DNA of 64,000 nt from Cordilura impudica (Eukaryota; Arthropoda; Insecta; Diptera; Scathophagidae). A program made the translations under genes and the position numbers. How positions within the stretch are numbered: position 1 is the first letter of the stretch; each line of letters starts with the position of its first letter. Location of the stretch: contig OY821517.1 of NCBI GenBank assembly GCA_963682025.1, positions 102,062,107-102,126,106 of the forward strand, read 5' to 3'. Shown here piece after piece: positions 23,716 to 36,426 of this stretch. The notes under the pieces were generated by a model. It saw only the letters and a program-made list of their open reading frames with translations. It searched no databases and was not told where the DNA came from.

Positions 23716-25037
23716 GGCTTAAGTCTAGTTTAGGGGCAACTCCCCGATCGGTTCCAAATTCTCTCCACTTATAAAACATTTTATTGCGGTTCTAGGGAAA
23801 TATTTTTTTTTCGTCGGTCGAGCCTATTTTCCGAGTTATGGGCCTCCAAAGTTTTGACATGGACTTGTATATAACTCTGTTACTTACTATCGGATTTCAC
23901 CAATATATATATCATTTGAAAGCTTATTTCAGTACCTTTCATTTGGTATTTTTAAATTTGAAATCCATTGACCCATTATGAACCTATTTCAAATTTTGTA
24001 TTTTTCCAATAGAGTTTTTTCTTAAAAACGGGATTATCTCGTAAACAGACATATTTCATGTGTAGTTTTACGATAACTGAATAAAAGCTGGGTTCAGTAC
24101 CTTCATTTTCATATATTTTTCGACCCCTTAACCCTTTCAGGACCGGGTATACTATCATTTTTTATGGGAATTAACCCATTAGAAATATATTTGCAGAATA
24201 TTATGAAAATTGTTTATAAAAAATCGCGCGATTTACTTTAGTGTTTCCGGGAAAAAACACTTTTTTATTCTTGTGACGTACGCTGGAAAACTTTATTCAG
24301 CGAAGCCACCTGCCGCGTCCTACTGGAGGAGAAAACCCTTAAGCGCGGCCGCAGGCCGCCACGCAGAAAAACTTTAGTATGCGAAGCCAGATTTCAATAC
24401 CTTACTTTAGTGTTTCCGGGAAAATAAATTTTTTTCTTCTTGTGACGTACGCTGGAAAACTTTATTCAGCGAAGCCACCTGCCGCGTCCTACTGGAAGAG
24501 AAATGTTTAGCCATTATTTAAAAAAATATAAAACTTTTGGAATACCGTAAAAATAGGAACATATACTTTCCAAAAACTAAAAAGTGTACATAAAATTCCT
24601 AATATATCCGGTCCTAAAAGGGTTAAGAGGTCGAAAAATATATCAAAATGAAGCTACTGGACCCAGCTTTTATTCAGTTAACGTAAAACCACACATGATA
24701 TATGTCTGTTTATGAGATAATCCCGTTTTTAAGAAAAAAGTCTATTGGAAAAATACAAAATTTGAAATAGGTTCATAATGGGTTAATGGATTTCAAATTT
24801 AAAAATACCAAATGAAAGGTACTGAAATAAGCTTTCAAATGATATATATATTGGTGAAATCCGATAGTAAATAACAGAGTTATATACAAGTCCATGTCAA
24901 AATTTTGGAGGTCCATAACTCGGAAAATAGGCTCGACCGACGAAAAAAAATATTTTCCTGGAATCACCCCAAAAGCCCCTACCCCCAAAAAAAACAAAAA
25001 AAAAATCGGAGAGTTGCCCCTAAAGTAGACTTGTTCC
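23716..25037. mobile_element. Palindromic foldback element with 8-bp target duplication
   Basis: Flanked by GCTGTTTG at 23708-23715 and 25038-25045. The two arms, 23716-24127 and 24627-25037, are inverted copies of each other over about 410 bp. Matching parts include AAGTCTAGTTTAGGGGCAAC / GTTGCCCCTAAAGTAGACTT and TCGTCGGTCGAGCC / GGCTCGACCGACGA. Without the MITE at its centre it would be a palindrome of about 0.8 kb meeting at CCTTAAG. An 8-bp duplication fits hAT or P-type elements, but I cannot assign a superfamily and it has no ORF. Confidence 0.85.
24132..24622. mobile_element. piggyBac-type MITE
   Basis: Flanked by TTAA (24128-24131 and 24623-24626). The termini CCCTTTCAGGACCGG and CCGGTCCTAAAAGGG are inverted repeats with one mismatch. 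TTAA duplication with CCC...GGG ends is the piggyBac signature. The interior holds a direct repeat of roughly 100 bp (near 24234-24337 and 24403-24507) containing GTGACGTACGCTGG and GAAGCCACCTGCCGCGTCCT. It also has a GC-rich patch with GCGGCCGC, unusual in this AT-rich region. No transposase. Confidence 0.85.
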
Positions 25038-25804
25038 GCTGTTTGTAACTACCAAAAATGTTTGACCTAGACCCATCTTTTATTATACCGATCGAATCAG
25101 AATCACAATCTGATTCGATTTAACGATGTCCGTCCGTCCGTCTGTGTGTCCATGTAAAGCTTGTAATCAAACTGCAGGTCGCAAATATGAATATATTTGG
25201 ATGAAATTTGGTATGTAAGCTTTTATCGGCCATAGGATGAACGCTATTGGTAAAAATCGGTCCATGTTCAGACCTAGCCCCCATACAAATGACCCCTATG
25301 AAATCAACATAAATTGCCATAAAATCCAAATTTTCATATAAATCTTAGTCAAATTGGGTTTTTATGTGCTTATAGAGCTGCTTCCCGATCTTCACCTAAA
25401 TCAAAAAACCAAAATATTCTTCTCAAATTTTGTTTGTATAAAAAACATGGTCAGGATCGGTCCATTTTTGGTCCTAGTCCCCATATAGATATATCATCCG
25501 ATATGAACTTTTTCATATCTGCAGCCAAAAAAATTAATAAAAATCCCACTCAAATTTGATTTATGCTTATTTCCTATATCCAGTTAGTTGGGCCTGAGAG
25601 ATAGGGTCTCTAAACGCATGGTATAGGGTATCGTATAGTCGGTCTAGACCGACTATAATTTTCTTACTTGTTTTTTTTTTTTAAATCAGCGCAAAATGTA
25701 GACGTTTTTTAAAATCGTTTTTTTTCATAAAATTAATGTAAAATTTTTTAAATACCTTGTCATTTCAATAAAAACATGTTAGAGTTTAAATATCAATTAG
25801 TTTT

Positions 25805-28800
25805 TATACCCATATATAAGTTTGTCATTCCGTTTGTAATAAATAAAAAAAAAATTTTGGACCCCATAAAATATATATATTTGTGATCCTTATAACAACC
25901 GGAGTTGATATAGCGATGTCCGTCTGTCCGTCTGTGGAAATCACGATGACGGCATCAATCGGGCAGCTAGGGTACTCGTTGACATAAAAAATGATTCACT
26001 AACATCGTGAGAAGTTTGGTATTTAAAATCGTCTAAATCGGTTGATTAGGGCCCGAGATTTGAATGAAGAACTAAAAAAAGTCTTGAAAAAATATAATTT
26101 TCTGTGTTGTTCTTGTCACGATCACGCCCTCAATAGGACAGCTAGGGTGATCATTTTTAGTGAGAATGATTCACCAAATTCATGGGAAGATTCCTATTTC
26201 AAAAATCATTAAAATCGGTGGAGCAGGTCCAGGGAAATCTCTGAAAAAGTAAAAAAAAAATTTAAAAACATGATATTTTTATATTGTTCTTGTTGTTATT
26301 CTAAATGTTGCATTGTTGTCATAGCTGGACTTGTTGTTTTTGTGGTCGTTGTGGTAATAGTATAATAAAAACAAACCCTTTGTACATTTTTTTTATCAAC
26401 TCTGGTAGAAAAATTTAAAAGTTTCCATTATTTTGGCATCACAAAAAAAATTTGTTAGATCATTTCTGTCATTGCCACGAGCCTGCCTGCAAAATTTCAG
26501 ACACTACGAGTTAATATAAAGGGAGTAAAAATTCACCAACATCTAAACCAAATAATGCTAAAATACCTAGTTGTTAATAAAAAAAAAAATTGGGCAAACA
26601 TATTTATATAAAAAGTAATGTTTGTATTTTTAGTATGTATTTTCTCTTTCAGTACAAACCAAAACATTTAACATTTTTTTTTCATTATAAATTAAAAAGC
26701 AAGAGGTACGTAACTCAAAATCCAGGGACCAAAAAGCAAACACTGATAAGTGTTTTCTGTTATACAAAATAGCAGAAGCGACGAAGCGATCTTTCCTCGT
26801 TGGATCGAAAATTACAAAAGAAAGCGTTTTACAATATGAAAATACAACTGAGTGTTCACAACAAATGATTGTATTGTGTAATTCAATACAACATACAATA
26901 TACAACACCTGTTGTGAATTGCCCAAATGTAAATTTAGCAAAAAAAATTTATGTATTAATTTATTTAAAGAGAAAAAAACAAAAATAACGTTTGATGTTG
27001 TATTTTTTGTGTGTAATATTTACACATACATACATATATATATATGTATGTATGTATGTATATTCGTAGTAACTGCATGTTAGAAATAAATCGGTATATT
27101 ATTTTATTTACATAAAATTCTGCAATATTTTGTTGTGGGGAATATACATTTCTTTTGCATTAACAGAGTGTCACTTCATTTTGCTCAGCGTGACTATGCC
27201 ACAGTAGATGGCGCCACAATTTTTGTTCTAATTAGCTTTGCAATAGCTATTTCTATTTTAATATGAGTGTCAATATTTTCAACTAGATATCATACAGAAC
27301 AATGTTAAGAGTATACACGGGCTGGTCTTTTATTTCATACGTTTTTTCATTATTCTTTTACAAATATGAACATAAGTTTGGCATATTAACTTTTTGTTAT
27401 CTTTACAAAATAGAGTTACCAAGTTCATCAATGAGTTTTTTTGCTTTCAAAACAGTTCTACATAGTTATATAGAATTATTATTCTGCTTTACCAACAAAA
27501 TATCTGATTGCGATTACATCTAATTTTTAAAAATTGTTTATAATTACTAAAGCATTATTATTCACATAAATACAAAATTGCACTTTTTAAATTTTCCATT
27601 CAAATTTAAGAAAATATCAATTCTTATAAAAACTGAAATTAAAATTTCCAATTATAAATTAGAAAATATTAATTGAATTTCAGAAAATCATATCAAAACG
27701 TCGAAAATAATAATTTTAAATTTAGAAGACATCAATTGCATCTTTAATATATAAATTTTATTCGTTAAACACAAATTGAAATTTCAAAAAAAAAAAACAC
27801 CAAATATGTTTACATTTAAAAATGTTTACATTTAAAAAAAATATTGCCATTCAGGAGATATTAATAACTTTTCAGTACCGCGATTCAGTAACTTCTTTTA
27901 ACGATATTCGAATCGTAAAAAAAAGAAAATTGCAAAATTATCAGTAAAATTTTTAAACGAGATTCGCTATTGTTAAAGTCAGCTGTTATTGTTATCTAAA
28001 CGACAACCGTTTTTGTGTTGTTTATTCAATCGATAAAAACTTAAATTTTTAGGTTGAAATGTCGTCATACATAAATAAAAATCATAAAATAGTGAAAATA
28101 TTTTGCTTTTATTAAAAAACTTTTTTATATAAATAAAAAAATTATATAGCATATTCAATTCATTATTTCATTTTCAAATAAATAAACAGAAATATTAGTA
28201 AAAAAAAATAAAGATATTAAACATAAACATAAAATCATCCTGTCAAACACGAAGTAATTTGTTTTTTTTCTATTCTTTGTGTTTTTCGATTATTTGGACA
28301 GAGGTGCCACTAGTTTACAATTTAAATAAATAGAAAAACAGATTTGTCGACTGTCGTTAAGATGTATGTACTTAGTGAATCACTTAATCCTTAGTGCAAA
28401 CAACAATAGCTGTCGATATATTTTGCGATTGTCAGATCGTTGAATTTGAAATTTACAGAATCGCACTACAGAAAATATTAATTTATATTCAATGAATTTA
28501 AGAAAACCTCAAATGATATTTAAGAATTGCTAACATAAAAATTGTTACATAAGTAAACGTAATTTGATGAGAATGTTATTTTTTATATATAAATTTTCAC
28601 AATTTTTTTTGGATGAAAATTTGAAGTTTTTCAGAAAATAAAGATAACATTAAATTATTTTATTTAAAATGTTTGGGACTTTTGGTTTTTTGCGTTTGGC
28701 ATCCCTAATTTGATTATTTATTATTATAAATTTATTCTCTATGTTTTCAAAATATGGCAATATTTTAAAAAAAAGTTGAGAGAGCTTTTTTTCTTTTTGG

Positions 28801-29264
28801 TTATTATTTTGTTACTCCATCCGATCTATATGGCCACAATGAAGAAATATTTGGCCAGTTAAAAGAAACTATACAGCCATCTCCAATTAGCACGATTTAA
28901 TGCATATTGCCACTCTACACAACCATTACCTTTGCAATGGAGGTTAGGGCGAGCTATTTAATTAGATAAAAATTATATTAAACGAGAAGTTATGTCATAT
29001 AACCGGAAACGCATGCATATAAGTATATAACCTAAATGCATGGTGATCAGCAACCACGATGACCAAAAAGCAAACACCGAAATAAATCCGAAATAATAGA
29101 AAAGACGAAAACCAACCCAAAGAATTTTCTTATATAATTTGGTATTAAGTTTAACAAATTATTTACTTTTTCCAATATTTTGTTTACATTTATTATCAAT
29201 ACTCAAACCGAGGTGGAGGGTATTAAAGATTCGGCACAGCCGAATTTAACACTCTTACTTGTTT
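25805..29264 (+). mobile_element. Hel-2 copy f
   Basis: The 5' hairpin is damaged (TTTATACCCATATATAAG), but the rest follows copy e. The GTCC core is near 25920, the block ending AGATGGCGCCACAA at about 27207-27221, and the 3' module starts at 28584. The end is ATTCGGCACAGCCGAATTTA...CTTACTTGTTTT. It carries a deleted version of the MITE of copy a (26590-26927). 28350-28470 is extra sequence not seen in copies a and e. Confidence 0.8.
26590..26927. mobile_element. Deleted MITE in Hel-2 copy f
   Basis: TTGGGC at the left and GAATTGCCCAAA at the right, the same ends as 7407-8033. The left third after TTGGGC is missing. Confidence 0.6.
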
Positions 29265-30819
29265 TTTGGTTCATATGCTTTTGTATTTCAAATTCTTACT
29301 AGAAACATTATTTCCAGTAACAACTCAAAATATTTTTGCATCTTTACTCCCAATTTCCACTATATAAACTATTAAAAAAATTTCGCTTCGGAGCATAATC
29401 TCAAATATATGTAAAAAGTTTAACATGTACAATATACAAACCATACATCATATATGGCAACTCTTACAAAACTGAGAATAGTGGAAATTGGAAGTATAAA
29501 TGAAAAAATATTAAAAAAAAGAAATTATAAACTAACGATTGTTTGTTTGGACAGAGTTGTATCTTCTGAAGTTAATACAAAGTAAAAGCTGTATGTTATG
29601 AAAAGTGATTCTTAACCACGCTGCTCGTAGGCCTGACTTTAGGTGAGTGTGTTAAACCGCTGACCAAAAATAGAAAGTACGAGTGTATGAGAGATAGACG
29701 CAGTACATTGGGTTCAAATGATCCCAAAGTGGCGATTAATTGAAATTTTACAATTAAGTTTTTGTCAGAAACTTTATGAAACAAGATAAAATTCTACATC
29801 ACTATGTGAAATTTCAGCCATCTATGTTGTATACTGTTTTCACAAAATGTAGAAAATTCAAATTCTTTGCGCTTCAAGTGCTTATTATTCTATTAAATCA
29901 TTAAAAAAGTAAAACTTTTATAATGGAACCTTCAAGATCAGGTATTTTAAGTTATAGAAAATTTTCTTTTGTTTATAAAAATTATTACTATTTGTAGTGA
30001 TTTTTTTAAAAAAAGGTCCAAAATTGGGTAATTTTCGACATTTTGTGGACCGCACTTGTTTAGTTATAGTTGGGTTCCAGCTTGTGGATTTTTTTTAAAA
30101 AAACATATGATTTCAGTTTGAATTAAAAAAAAACCTGCAGCAATGCAGAGCCTTCTTTTTTCGCCGTTTTTGTGTAAAAAGTCTGGTTGTCAAGTCCAGT
30201 AAGTTTGGTGTTTGTTTTTAAATATTGTCTTTTTCTATACTTTTGGTATTTTTATTATTGTTTATGTTGATGCATTTTGGTTTTTTTTTAGAGATGAGTA
30301 CGTGAGTGATTTTGATCACTTTAGCTCAATTTACAGCATGTAAAAATTTTTTAATACATTTAGCAAAATTCAAGTGATTAAAATGCATTTCAATCACGAT
30401 CATAAAGGATTTGCTCACATATTAAAATTTCGTAAGCAAAAGTTATAGCCACCATATAATGTAACCATGTATTTTCTGTTATCTTAATTTTGTTTTATTT
30501 TAATTTAAACAAAATGAAAATTTTTAACATTAAACACGTGCCCATCTCTATTCCTTGTGTTTTTTGGCTTTGTTTTGTATTACTGTGATATTATTTGTTG
30601 TCTAAAACGTCAGGTGTTTTTTAAGTGTTTAATGTGTTTTGCATCAAATTTAGTATTCGGTAATTGATAAAGGGGAAATCGAATAAAACTTTTACATTAT
30701 TTTAAAGGAATCACATCTTTTTTAGGAACAACTCCCAAAACAGCTTTTTTTTCTCGACGAGAACTTTTACAATTTTATGAAAAATATCGAAGTAGATGAC
30801 TGGAAAGGCAAAATATATT
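29265..30819. other. Unassigned AT-rich stretch
   Basis: No convincing coding similarity or repeat family. The 29596-29784 reverse frame matches nothing I know. The last part (from about 30560) may be the 5' region of the Transib-like element that follows. Confidence 0.4.
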
Positions 30820-31735
30820 TTTAAAAAGAAACTCATTAAACGTATTAAAAGATTTTGACCAAAGATTAAAGAATTTCATTATCGACTTTAAAGCTCGATA
30901 TAATAAAAGTCATAAAAAACCTGAACGCTTTTTGAGCTCGTTTGTTCCGCCACCAAAAAAACGATGTTGTGGGGAATTTTCATTTGAAGACTCTAATGAG
31001 AAAACTAAAGCAAATGAAAATAAAAGCATCAGAGATAACACTCCATTATCTGTTTTGGCTCATGCTATACAAATGGGTTTAAGAGCTTCCGGAAAAGTTG
31101 AGTTAAAGAGATATAACTACGTCGACACCTGCAAGGGCTGCAAAGTACAGAAAAAAGTATAAGCAGGTTAAATCACAACAATTGACTGTAGAAGAAGCTC
31201 TAAGCGTTTTGATAGAAGCAGAATTATCCCGACATAGTTACAATGTAATAAGAAGATTTGCACCTGAAAAATTTCCTTCATATACTAAAGTTCAACCAAC
31301 AAAAGAAATATGCTATCCGAAACGAGAGCACATACAAATTTGCGAAACTTCAGCTCATGTTAGTCGTCAAGGGCTTTTAAATCACACTGTTGCACGACCA
31401 GTTGTACTTCCAAAATGTACTGATGATTTATCAAAAGAAAAATTATCAAATTTAACTTTGTATTCAAAGTGGGGGTTTGTTGGAAGCTCCGGTCATAGTT
31501 CCTACAAACAAGCTTTCCATGATTCTGATGCAAAACGATTCCGCAGTTTTGATTACATCCATTGTACCACTTAAACTATTTAATGGAAAAGAAATTGTGT
31601 GGAAAAATCCTCGGCCTTCGTCCAATAGATTTTTAAGACCATTAAAAATTGAATATATCAAAGAAACTACAAGTGTTTCAAAATTAATGAAAAATAGAGT
31701 AGAGGCTGAAAAAAAAAAAATATATATAATAGATT
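30820..31735 (+). pseudogene. Transib-like (RAG1-related) transposase pseudogene
   Basis: Three reading-frame pieces join in order. Piece 1 (to 31160) contains DFDQRLKNFIIDFKARYNKS, SFVPPPKKRC and VLAHAIQMGLRASGK. Piece 2 (31182-31574) contains TVEEALSVLIEAELSRHSYN, FAPEKFPSY and SKWGFVGSSGHSSYKQ. Piece 3 (about 31540-31730) contains SAVLITSIVPLKLFNGK and WKNPRPSSNRFLRPLKIE. The SKWG-DGSSG-YKQ and NPRPSS-R--RP blocks are how I remember Transib transposases. The second corresponds to the RAG1 segment after its first catalytic Asp. That Asp is here a Val (GFVGSS), and frameshifts separate the pieces. The catalytic C-terminal half is absent. It is clearly a dead fragment. Confidence 0.65.
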
Positions 31736-33431
31736 CTATACAATTTTTTTTTCTAAAATGCTGTATTTTTATGCTTTTATGATTAATCATAATATTCTCT
31801 TTCGTGACTTTTTTGAGATAAATTTAAACATTTATGGGATTTAGTGAAAAACATATGAATTATTACTATATATTTATTCTTAAATTTTTTTATAGCACAT
31901 TAAGTACGCACTATTTTCCACATTTATTTGTTAGTTTATCTCTTTTCATTCCAAAGTTACAGTTAGAATAGTGAACTAAGTACTTTTTGCCGAAAACAAA
32001 AAAGCGCCTAACAGTTTAAAAAATGTTTTGTTTTCCCTAAAATGCTGTGTTCTTATGAATTTATGATTAATCATCAATAAAAACTCAAAATATTTGTAAA
32101 CTACGGCTTCTCTGAATTATTCGTCACTTTGAGTACCATCGAACCCATTGTGCGCAGGTGGAAACCTCATGTTTCATATGCATAGAAACAATCTATTCAA
32201 TTATAACATAACAATTATCACAATGTTCAATAAATCGTCGATGAAGGCTGAAATGCCAGAAACCGGTCCGATTAAGAATAAAGTGTGGTTATGAATTTTT
32301 GAAATATATACTTTCTTCTTCTCTACCACGCACCATTGTAATCGGGTATTGTTATTTTAAAAAACAGTTTATTGAAATTTAAATCACTTGTCAATGTAGT
32401 TCTTAATCACTCAATTCGGAATAATCTGAATTAATTTTTTTAATATATAAACTATTAACTGCATTGTTTCCTAATATAATCATTTAATATTCACTGACTG
32501 CATCTCTGACTGAGTCATTGATATGAACCGCTGTACACTTTATATTCAAATTAATTATAGAGTTTTCAACCATACGTCTAAGTATTAATGTTTTGAAGTT
32601 AGGAAATCGAAACGTGGGATGCAGGTTTCATTACCGTACAATTTTTTAAAAAGTGCCTTTTCTATAAAAAGTGCATTTACTTAGAAAAGTAATTTTTCGT
32701 AAAAAAGTTATATTTCTTTAAAAAATGCATTTTCTGATAAATGCATTACCAAGCCACGAGTTGTTACCAAAATCACGATTGAACATACTGATTTGTTTTT
32801 ATGAGAGAAGCGAGAACTTTTCCAGATACTCGAGTTGTGAGTATGTTGTGAGTATGTTTACGGTCAGATGGACTGATTTACAACTTTATGTTCAGCATTT
32901 CATTTACACACTAGAATCACCTATTTTTCTTTAATAATGTGTAATACTTTTACACATTGTCAAATTGATTTGTATCTTACATTTTCACAAAATATTTGAA
33001 AGTTAGTCTTTTTTTTTTAATGACAAAATAAATCGAAAATTCCGTCTGTCTCAACATAGTTTTATATTCTTTTGGTATATACAACGGAATTTAAGTTAAA
33101 TGTACCAAAACAGTTTAAAAACAATTTATTTTCAGTACTTTGACCAATAATTTGTTACAAAATCTGTTAACAAAATTTCGGTTTAAAATCTCTTGTTATA
33201 ATTGAACTATTTGTCGGAATCACCAATATTTAGGACTGAAGCATGTTGTACTACATTTAATTAAGTTGCAGCGAATAAATCAGTTTAGAAATTTTTTATA
33301 AAGATCTTAATTGGTAAACGGAACTAATTTTATTGTTAATTTTTAAAGGATTAACTTTTAAACGATTATGTTTGTATGGTAATTGTTGGAGAAAATCTGT
33401 TGTATTTCAAATATTAAACAATAACAACAAA
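31736..33431. other. Unassigned stretch with retroelement-like tail
   Basis: Mostly AT-rich. 32100-32310 looks like the tail of a retroelement, with a ribozyme-like core at 32235-32269 and the sequence AATAAAGTGTGGTTATGAAT. 32640-32745 has the same degenerate GTAC/GTGCATT-type T-rich repeats as 19405-19745. No gene is recognised. Confidence 0.4.
32235..32269 (+). ncRNA. Degenerate hammerhead-like core
   Basis: CGTCGATGAA, then GGCTGAAATGCC (a 3-bp stem with a 6-base loop), then AGAAACCGGTC. The order CGATGA, stem II, GAAAC resembles the hammerhead catalytic core (CUGAUGA ... GAAA) carried by Penelope-like retroelements. The first conserved block reads UCGAUGA instead of CUGAUGA and an extra A precedes GAAA, so it is probably inactive or coincidental. 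Confidence 0.3.
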
Positions 33432-34218
33432 AACAAGTAAGAAAGTTATAGTCGGTCTAGACCGACTATACGATACCCTATACCATGCGTTTAGAAACCC
33501 TATCTCTTAGGCCCAACTAACTGGACATTGAAAATAAGCAAAAACCAAATTTGAGTGGGATTTTTATTAATTCTTTTGGCTGCAGATATGAAAAAGTTCA
33601 TATCGGATGCTATATCTATAAAGGGACTAGGTCCAAAAATGGAGCGATCCTGATCATGTTTGGTAAAGTCTCTTGTATTTTGCAAAAATATATACAAACA
33701 AAATTTGAGAAGAATCAGTGCAATATTTTTGTTTTTTAATAGATTTAAGTGAAGATCGGGAAGCAGCTCTATATGGGGTCAAAGGGATCATTTTTGGACT
33801 ACTCATTAGTGGATGTAATGAACTCATACAAACCCAATTTGAGTAAGATCTATATGACAATTTGGATCTTATGGAAATTTATGTCGATTTCATATGGGTA
33901 ATTTGTATGGGGGCTAGGTCTGAACATGGACCGATTCTCACCAATTTCAATAGCGTTCATCCCATGGCCGATAAAAGCTTATACACCAAATTTCATCAAA
34001 ATATATTCATATTTGCGATCTGCAGTTTGATTACAAGCTTTACTTGGACACACAGACGGACGGACGGACGGACGGACGGACATTGTTAAATCAACTCAAA
34101 AAGTGATTCTGATTCGATCGGTATAATTAAAGATGGGTCTAGGTCAAATATTTTTGGTTGTTACAAACAGCAGCACAAAGTCATTATACCCAAACCACAT
34201 AGTGGTATAGGGTATAAT
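33432..34218 (-). mobile_element. Hel-1 copy D
   Basis: Starts AACAAGTAAGAAAGTTATAG with the palindrome TCGGTCTAGACCGA and has five GACG repeats near 34066. It ends in the CCACATAGTGG hairpin. Complete copy. Confidence 0.85.
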
Positions 34219-34405
34219 TATTGTAGCTTTAATAAATCTATCTAAATTATACGTTTGTATGTATATATTTTATATGAATGACAAAATCATAGTTTTCAGT
34301 TTCATAGTTTCTACTAACGGACTAACTAACTTACTTCCGAGGGTATTATGGTGTGTATGTTTGACATACGAATATGTTCAATTTAATAATCCCCTTTTAA
34401 ATTTT

Positions 34406-35208
34406 TATACCCTATACCACTATTGGGTTTGGGTATAATGACTTTGTACTGCTGTTTGTAACAACCAATAATATTTGACCTAGACCCATCTTCAATTATG
34501 CCGATCGAATCAGAATCACTTTTTGAGTTGATTTAACAATGTCCGTCCGTCCGTCCGTCCGTCCGTCCGTCCGTCCGTCCATCCGTCTGTGTGTCCATGT
34601 AAACCTTGTAATCAAACTGCAGGTCGCAAATATGAATATATTTTGATGAAATTTTGTATATAAGCTTTTATTGGCCATGGAATGAACGCTATTGAAATTG
34701 GTGAGAATCGGTTCATGGTCAGACCTAGCCCCCATACAAATTACCCCTATGAAATCGACATAAATTGCCATAAGATCCAAATTGTCATATAAATCTTACT
34801 CAAATTGGGTTTGTATGCATTCATTACATCCATTAATGAGGATTCCAAAAATGATCCCTTTGGCCCTATATAGACTGCTTCCCGATCTTCACTTAAATCT
34901 ATTAAAACTAAATTATTGCACTGATTCTTCTCAAATTTTGTTTGTATATATTTTTGCAAAATACAAGAGACTTAACCAAACATGATCAGGATTGGTCCAT
35001 TTTTGGACCTAGTCTCCATATAGATATAGCATCCGATATGAACTTTTTCATATCTGCAGCCAAAAAAATTAATAAAAATCCCACTCAAATTTAGTTTTTG
35101 CTTATTTTTTATGTCCAGTTAGTTGGGCCTAAGAGATAGGGTTTCTAAACGCATGGTATAGGGTATCGTATAGTCGGTCTAGACCGACTATAATTTTCTT
35201 ACTTGTTT
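34406..35208 (+). mobile_element. Hel-1 copy E
   Basis: Complete copy with an expanded GTCC run of about ten units at 34541-34580. It ends with TAGTCGGTCTAGACCGACTA and CTTACTTGTTT. It is inverted relative to copy D, 190 bp away. Confidence 0.85.
34541..34580. repeat. (GTCC)n microsatellite in Hel-1 copy E
   Basis: About ten GTCC units, the longest with that at 62136-62180. Other Hel-1 copies have two to five units. Confidence 0.9.
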
Positions 35209-35857
35209 CCTATTGACATTACTAAGAGCGAAATAAGTTTAAAAAATTGAACTTATTCAGCAAATATCCAAAGCTTTTACTTTAAGTAGTAAAAAGCTTT
35301 TACTTACTTAACGACTTTTGATGTAGCTTTTCAAACTCTGTTAGTACAGTACAAGTGTTGTGCAAGTCCGTTTTTATTTATATCTATCAACTAAACTTTA
35401 AATGGATTTATTATTTAGTGTGTGATTGTGTTTTGTAACCACAGTTGTACAGAACACTATTCTGTGATGAAAAAATGTTTTCTTAATTAAAAGTTTGTAT
35501 AATTGTACTTCATGGGAACTCTAAAATCTGTAACTGTATAAAAAGCTTTTCATTAGAATATTAGCTGCAGTCATAATGGGCCGTTGGTAATAATGCAATA
35601 CAATAACAACCAATAAAAGTATTAAATTCCACTATTCCACCCTCCATCTGGATTTTTATGAACTTGTTGCTAAGGTACTTACATGCTTCTGCAATTTCTT
35701 TGGTTATATATTTGTAGTTGCACACTTGCCAGAGAAAGTATCCGTACACTAAAAGATGATAATTTTAAATACTATAAATTTTAATAAATATTTAGAATTG
35801 CGCACTTTTTTCATTGACACTTGTTTACTTGTTTTTCAAAAAACTTACGGAACGTTT
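35209..35857. other. Unassigned spacer
   Basis: No coding similarity. ACTTGTTTACTTGTTTTT near 35819-35836 resembles a duplicated Hel-type tail. Confidence 0.4.
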
Positions 35858-36299
35858 CTGTGCAATATTTTTGTTTTTTTATAGATTTAAGTGAAGATCG
35901 GGAAGCAGCTCTCTAGGGGACTATGACTAAGAATTGTCTTAAAGGTATTATTTTTGGATTACTGATTAATGCAGATAATACACACATACAAACCCAATTT
36001 CACTGTGATCTATATGATAATTTGGATCTTATGGCATTCTATATCGATTTCATACAGGTCGTTTGTATGGAGACTTGTTCCGAACATGCACCGATTTTCA
36101 CCAATTGCAATAGCGTTCATGCTATGGACACACAGACGGATGGACAGACGGACGGACGGACATCACTAAATCGATTCAGAAAGTGATTCTGCGTCGATCG
36201 GTATAATAAAAGATGGGTCTAGGTGAAAAATTTTTTGGTAGTTACAAACAGCAGCATAAAGTCATTATACCCAAATCACATGGTGGTATAGGGTATAAT
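35858..36299 (-). mobile_element. Hel-1 copy F (3' truncated)
   Basis: Begins inside the element at GTGCAATATTTTTG and runs through GACGGACGGACGG (36150) to the 5' hairpin CCCAAATCACATGGTGG. It is more diverged than the other copies. Confidence 0.75.
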
Positions 36300-36426
36300 A
36301 ACGGTAAAATAAGTGTTATGATTGGTGAATTTTAGATAAACAGGGTTCAATTGCTAGACAGGTCAAGTTTTAACATTTTATTTTATACTACTATTCTTAA
36401 TATGTGAAACGTAAGAAGGCGGTCTT

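Larger units (their letters stand above)
23663..25674 (+). mobile_element. Hel-1 copy C, split by a nested insertion
   Basis: The left part (23663-23715) has the usual 5' hairpin. The right part (25038-25674) continues the same element through the GTCC core to the palindrome GTCGGTCTAGACCGACTATA and CTTACTTGTTTT. Between them sits a palindromic element at 23716-25037 that duplicated 8 bp of Hel-1, GCTGTTTG. Confidence 0.85.

Noticed and set aside
32101..32190. Possible protein fragment (YGFSELFVTLSTIEPIVRRW)
   Set aside because: Short, ends in a stop, and no family recognised. Kept only as part of a possible retroelement tail.
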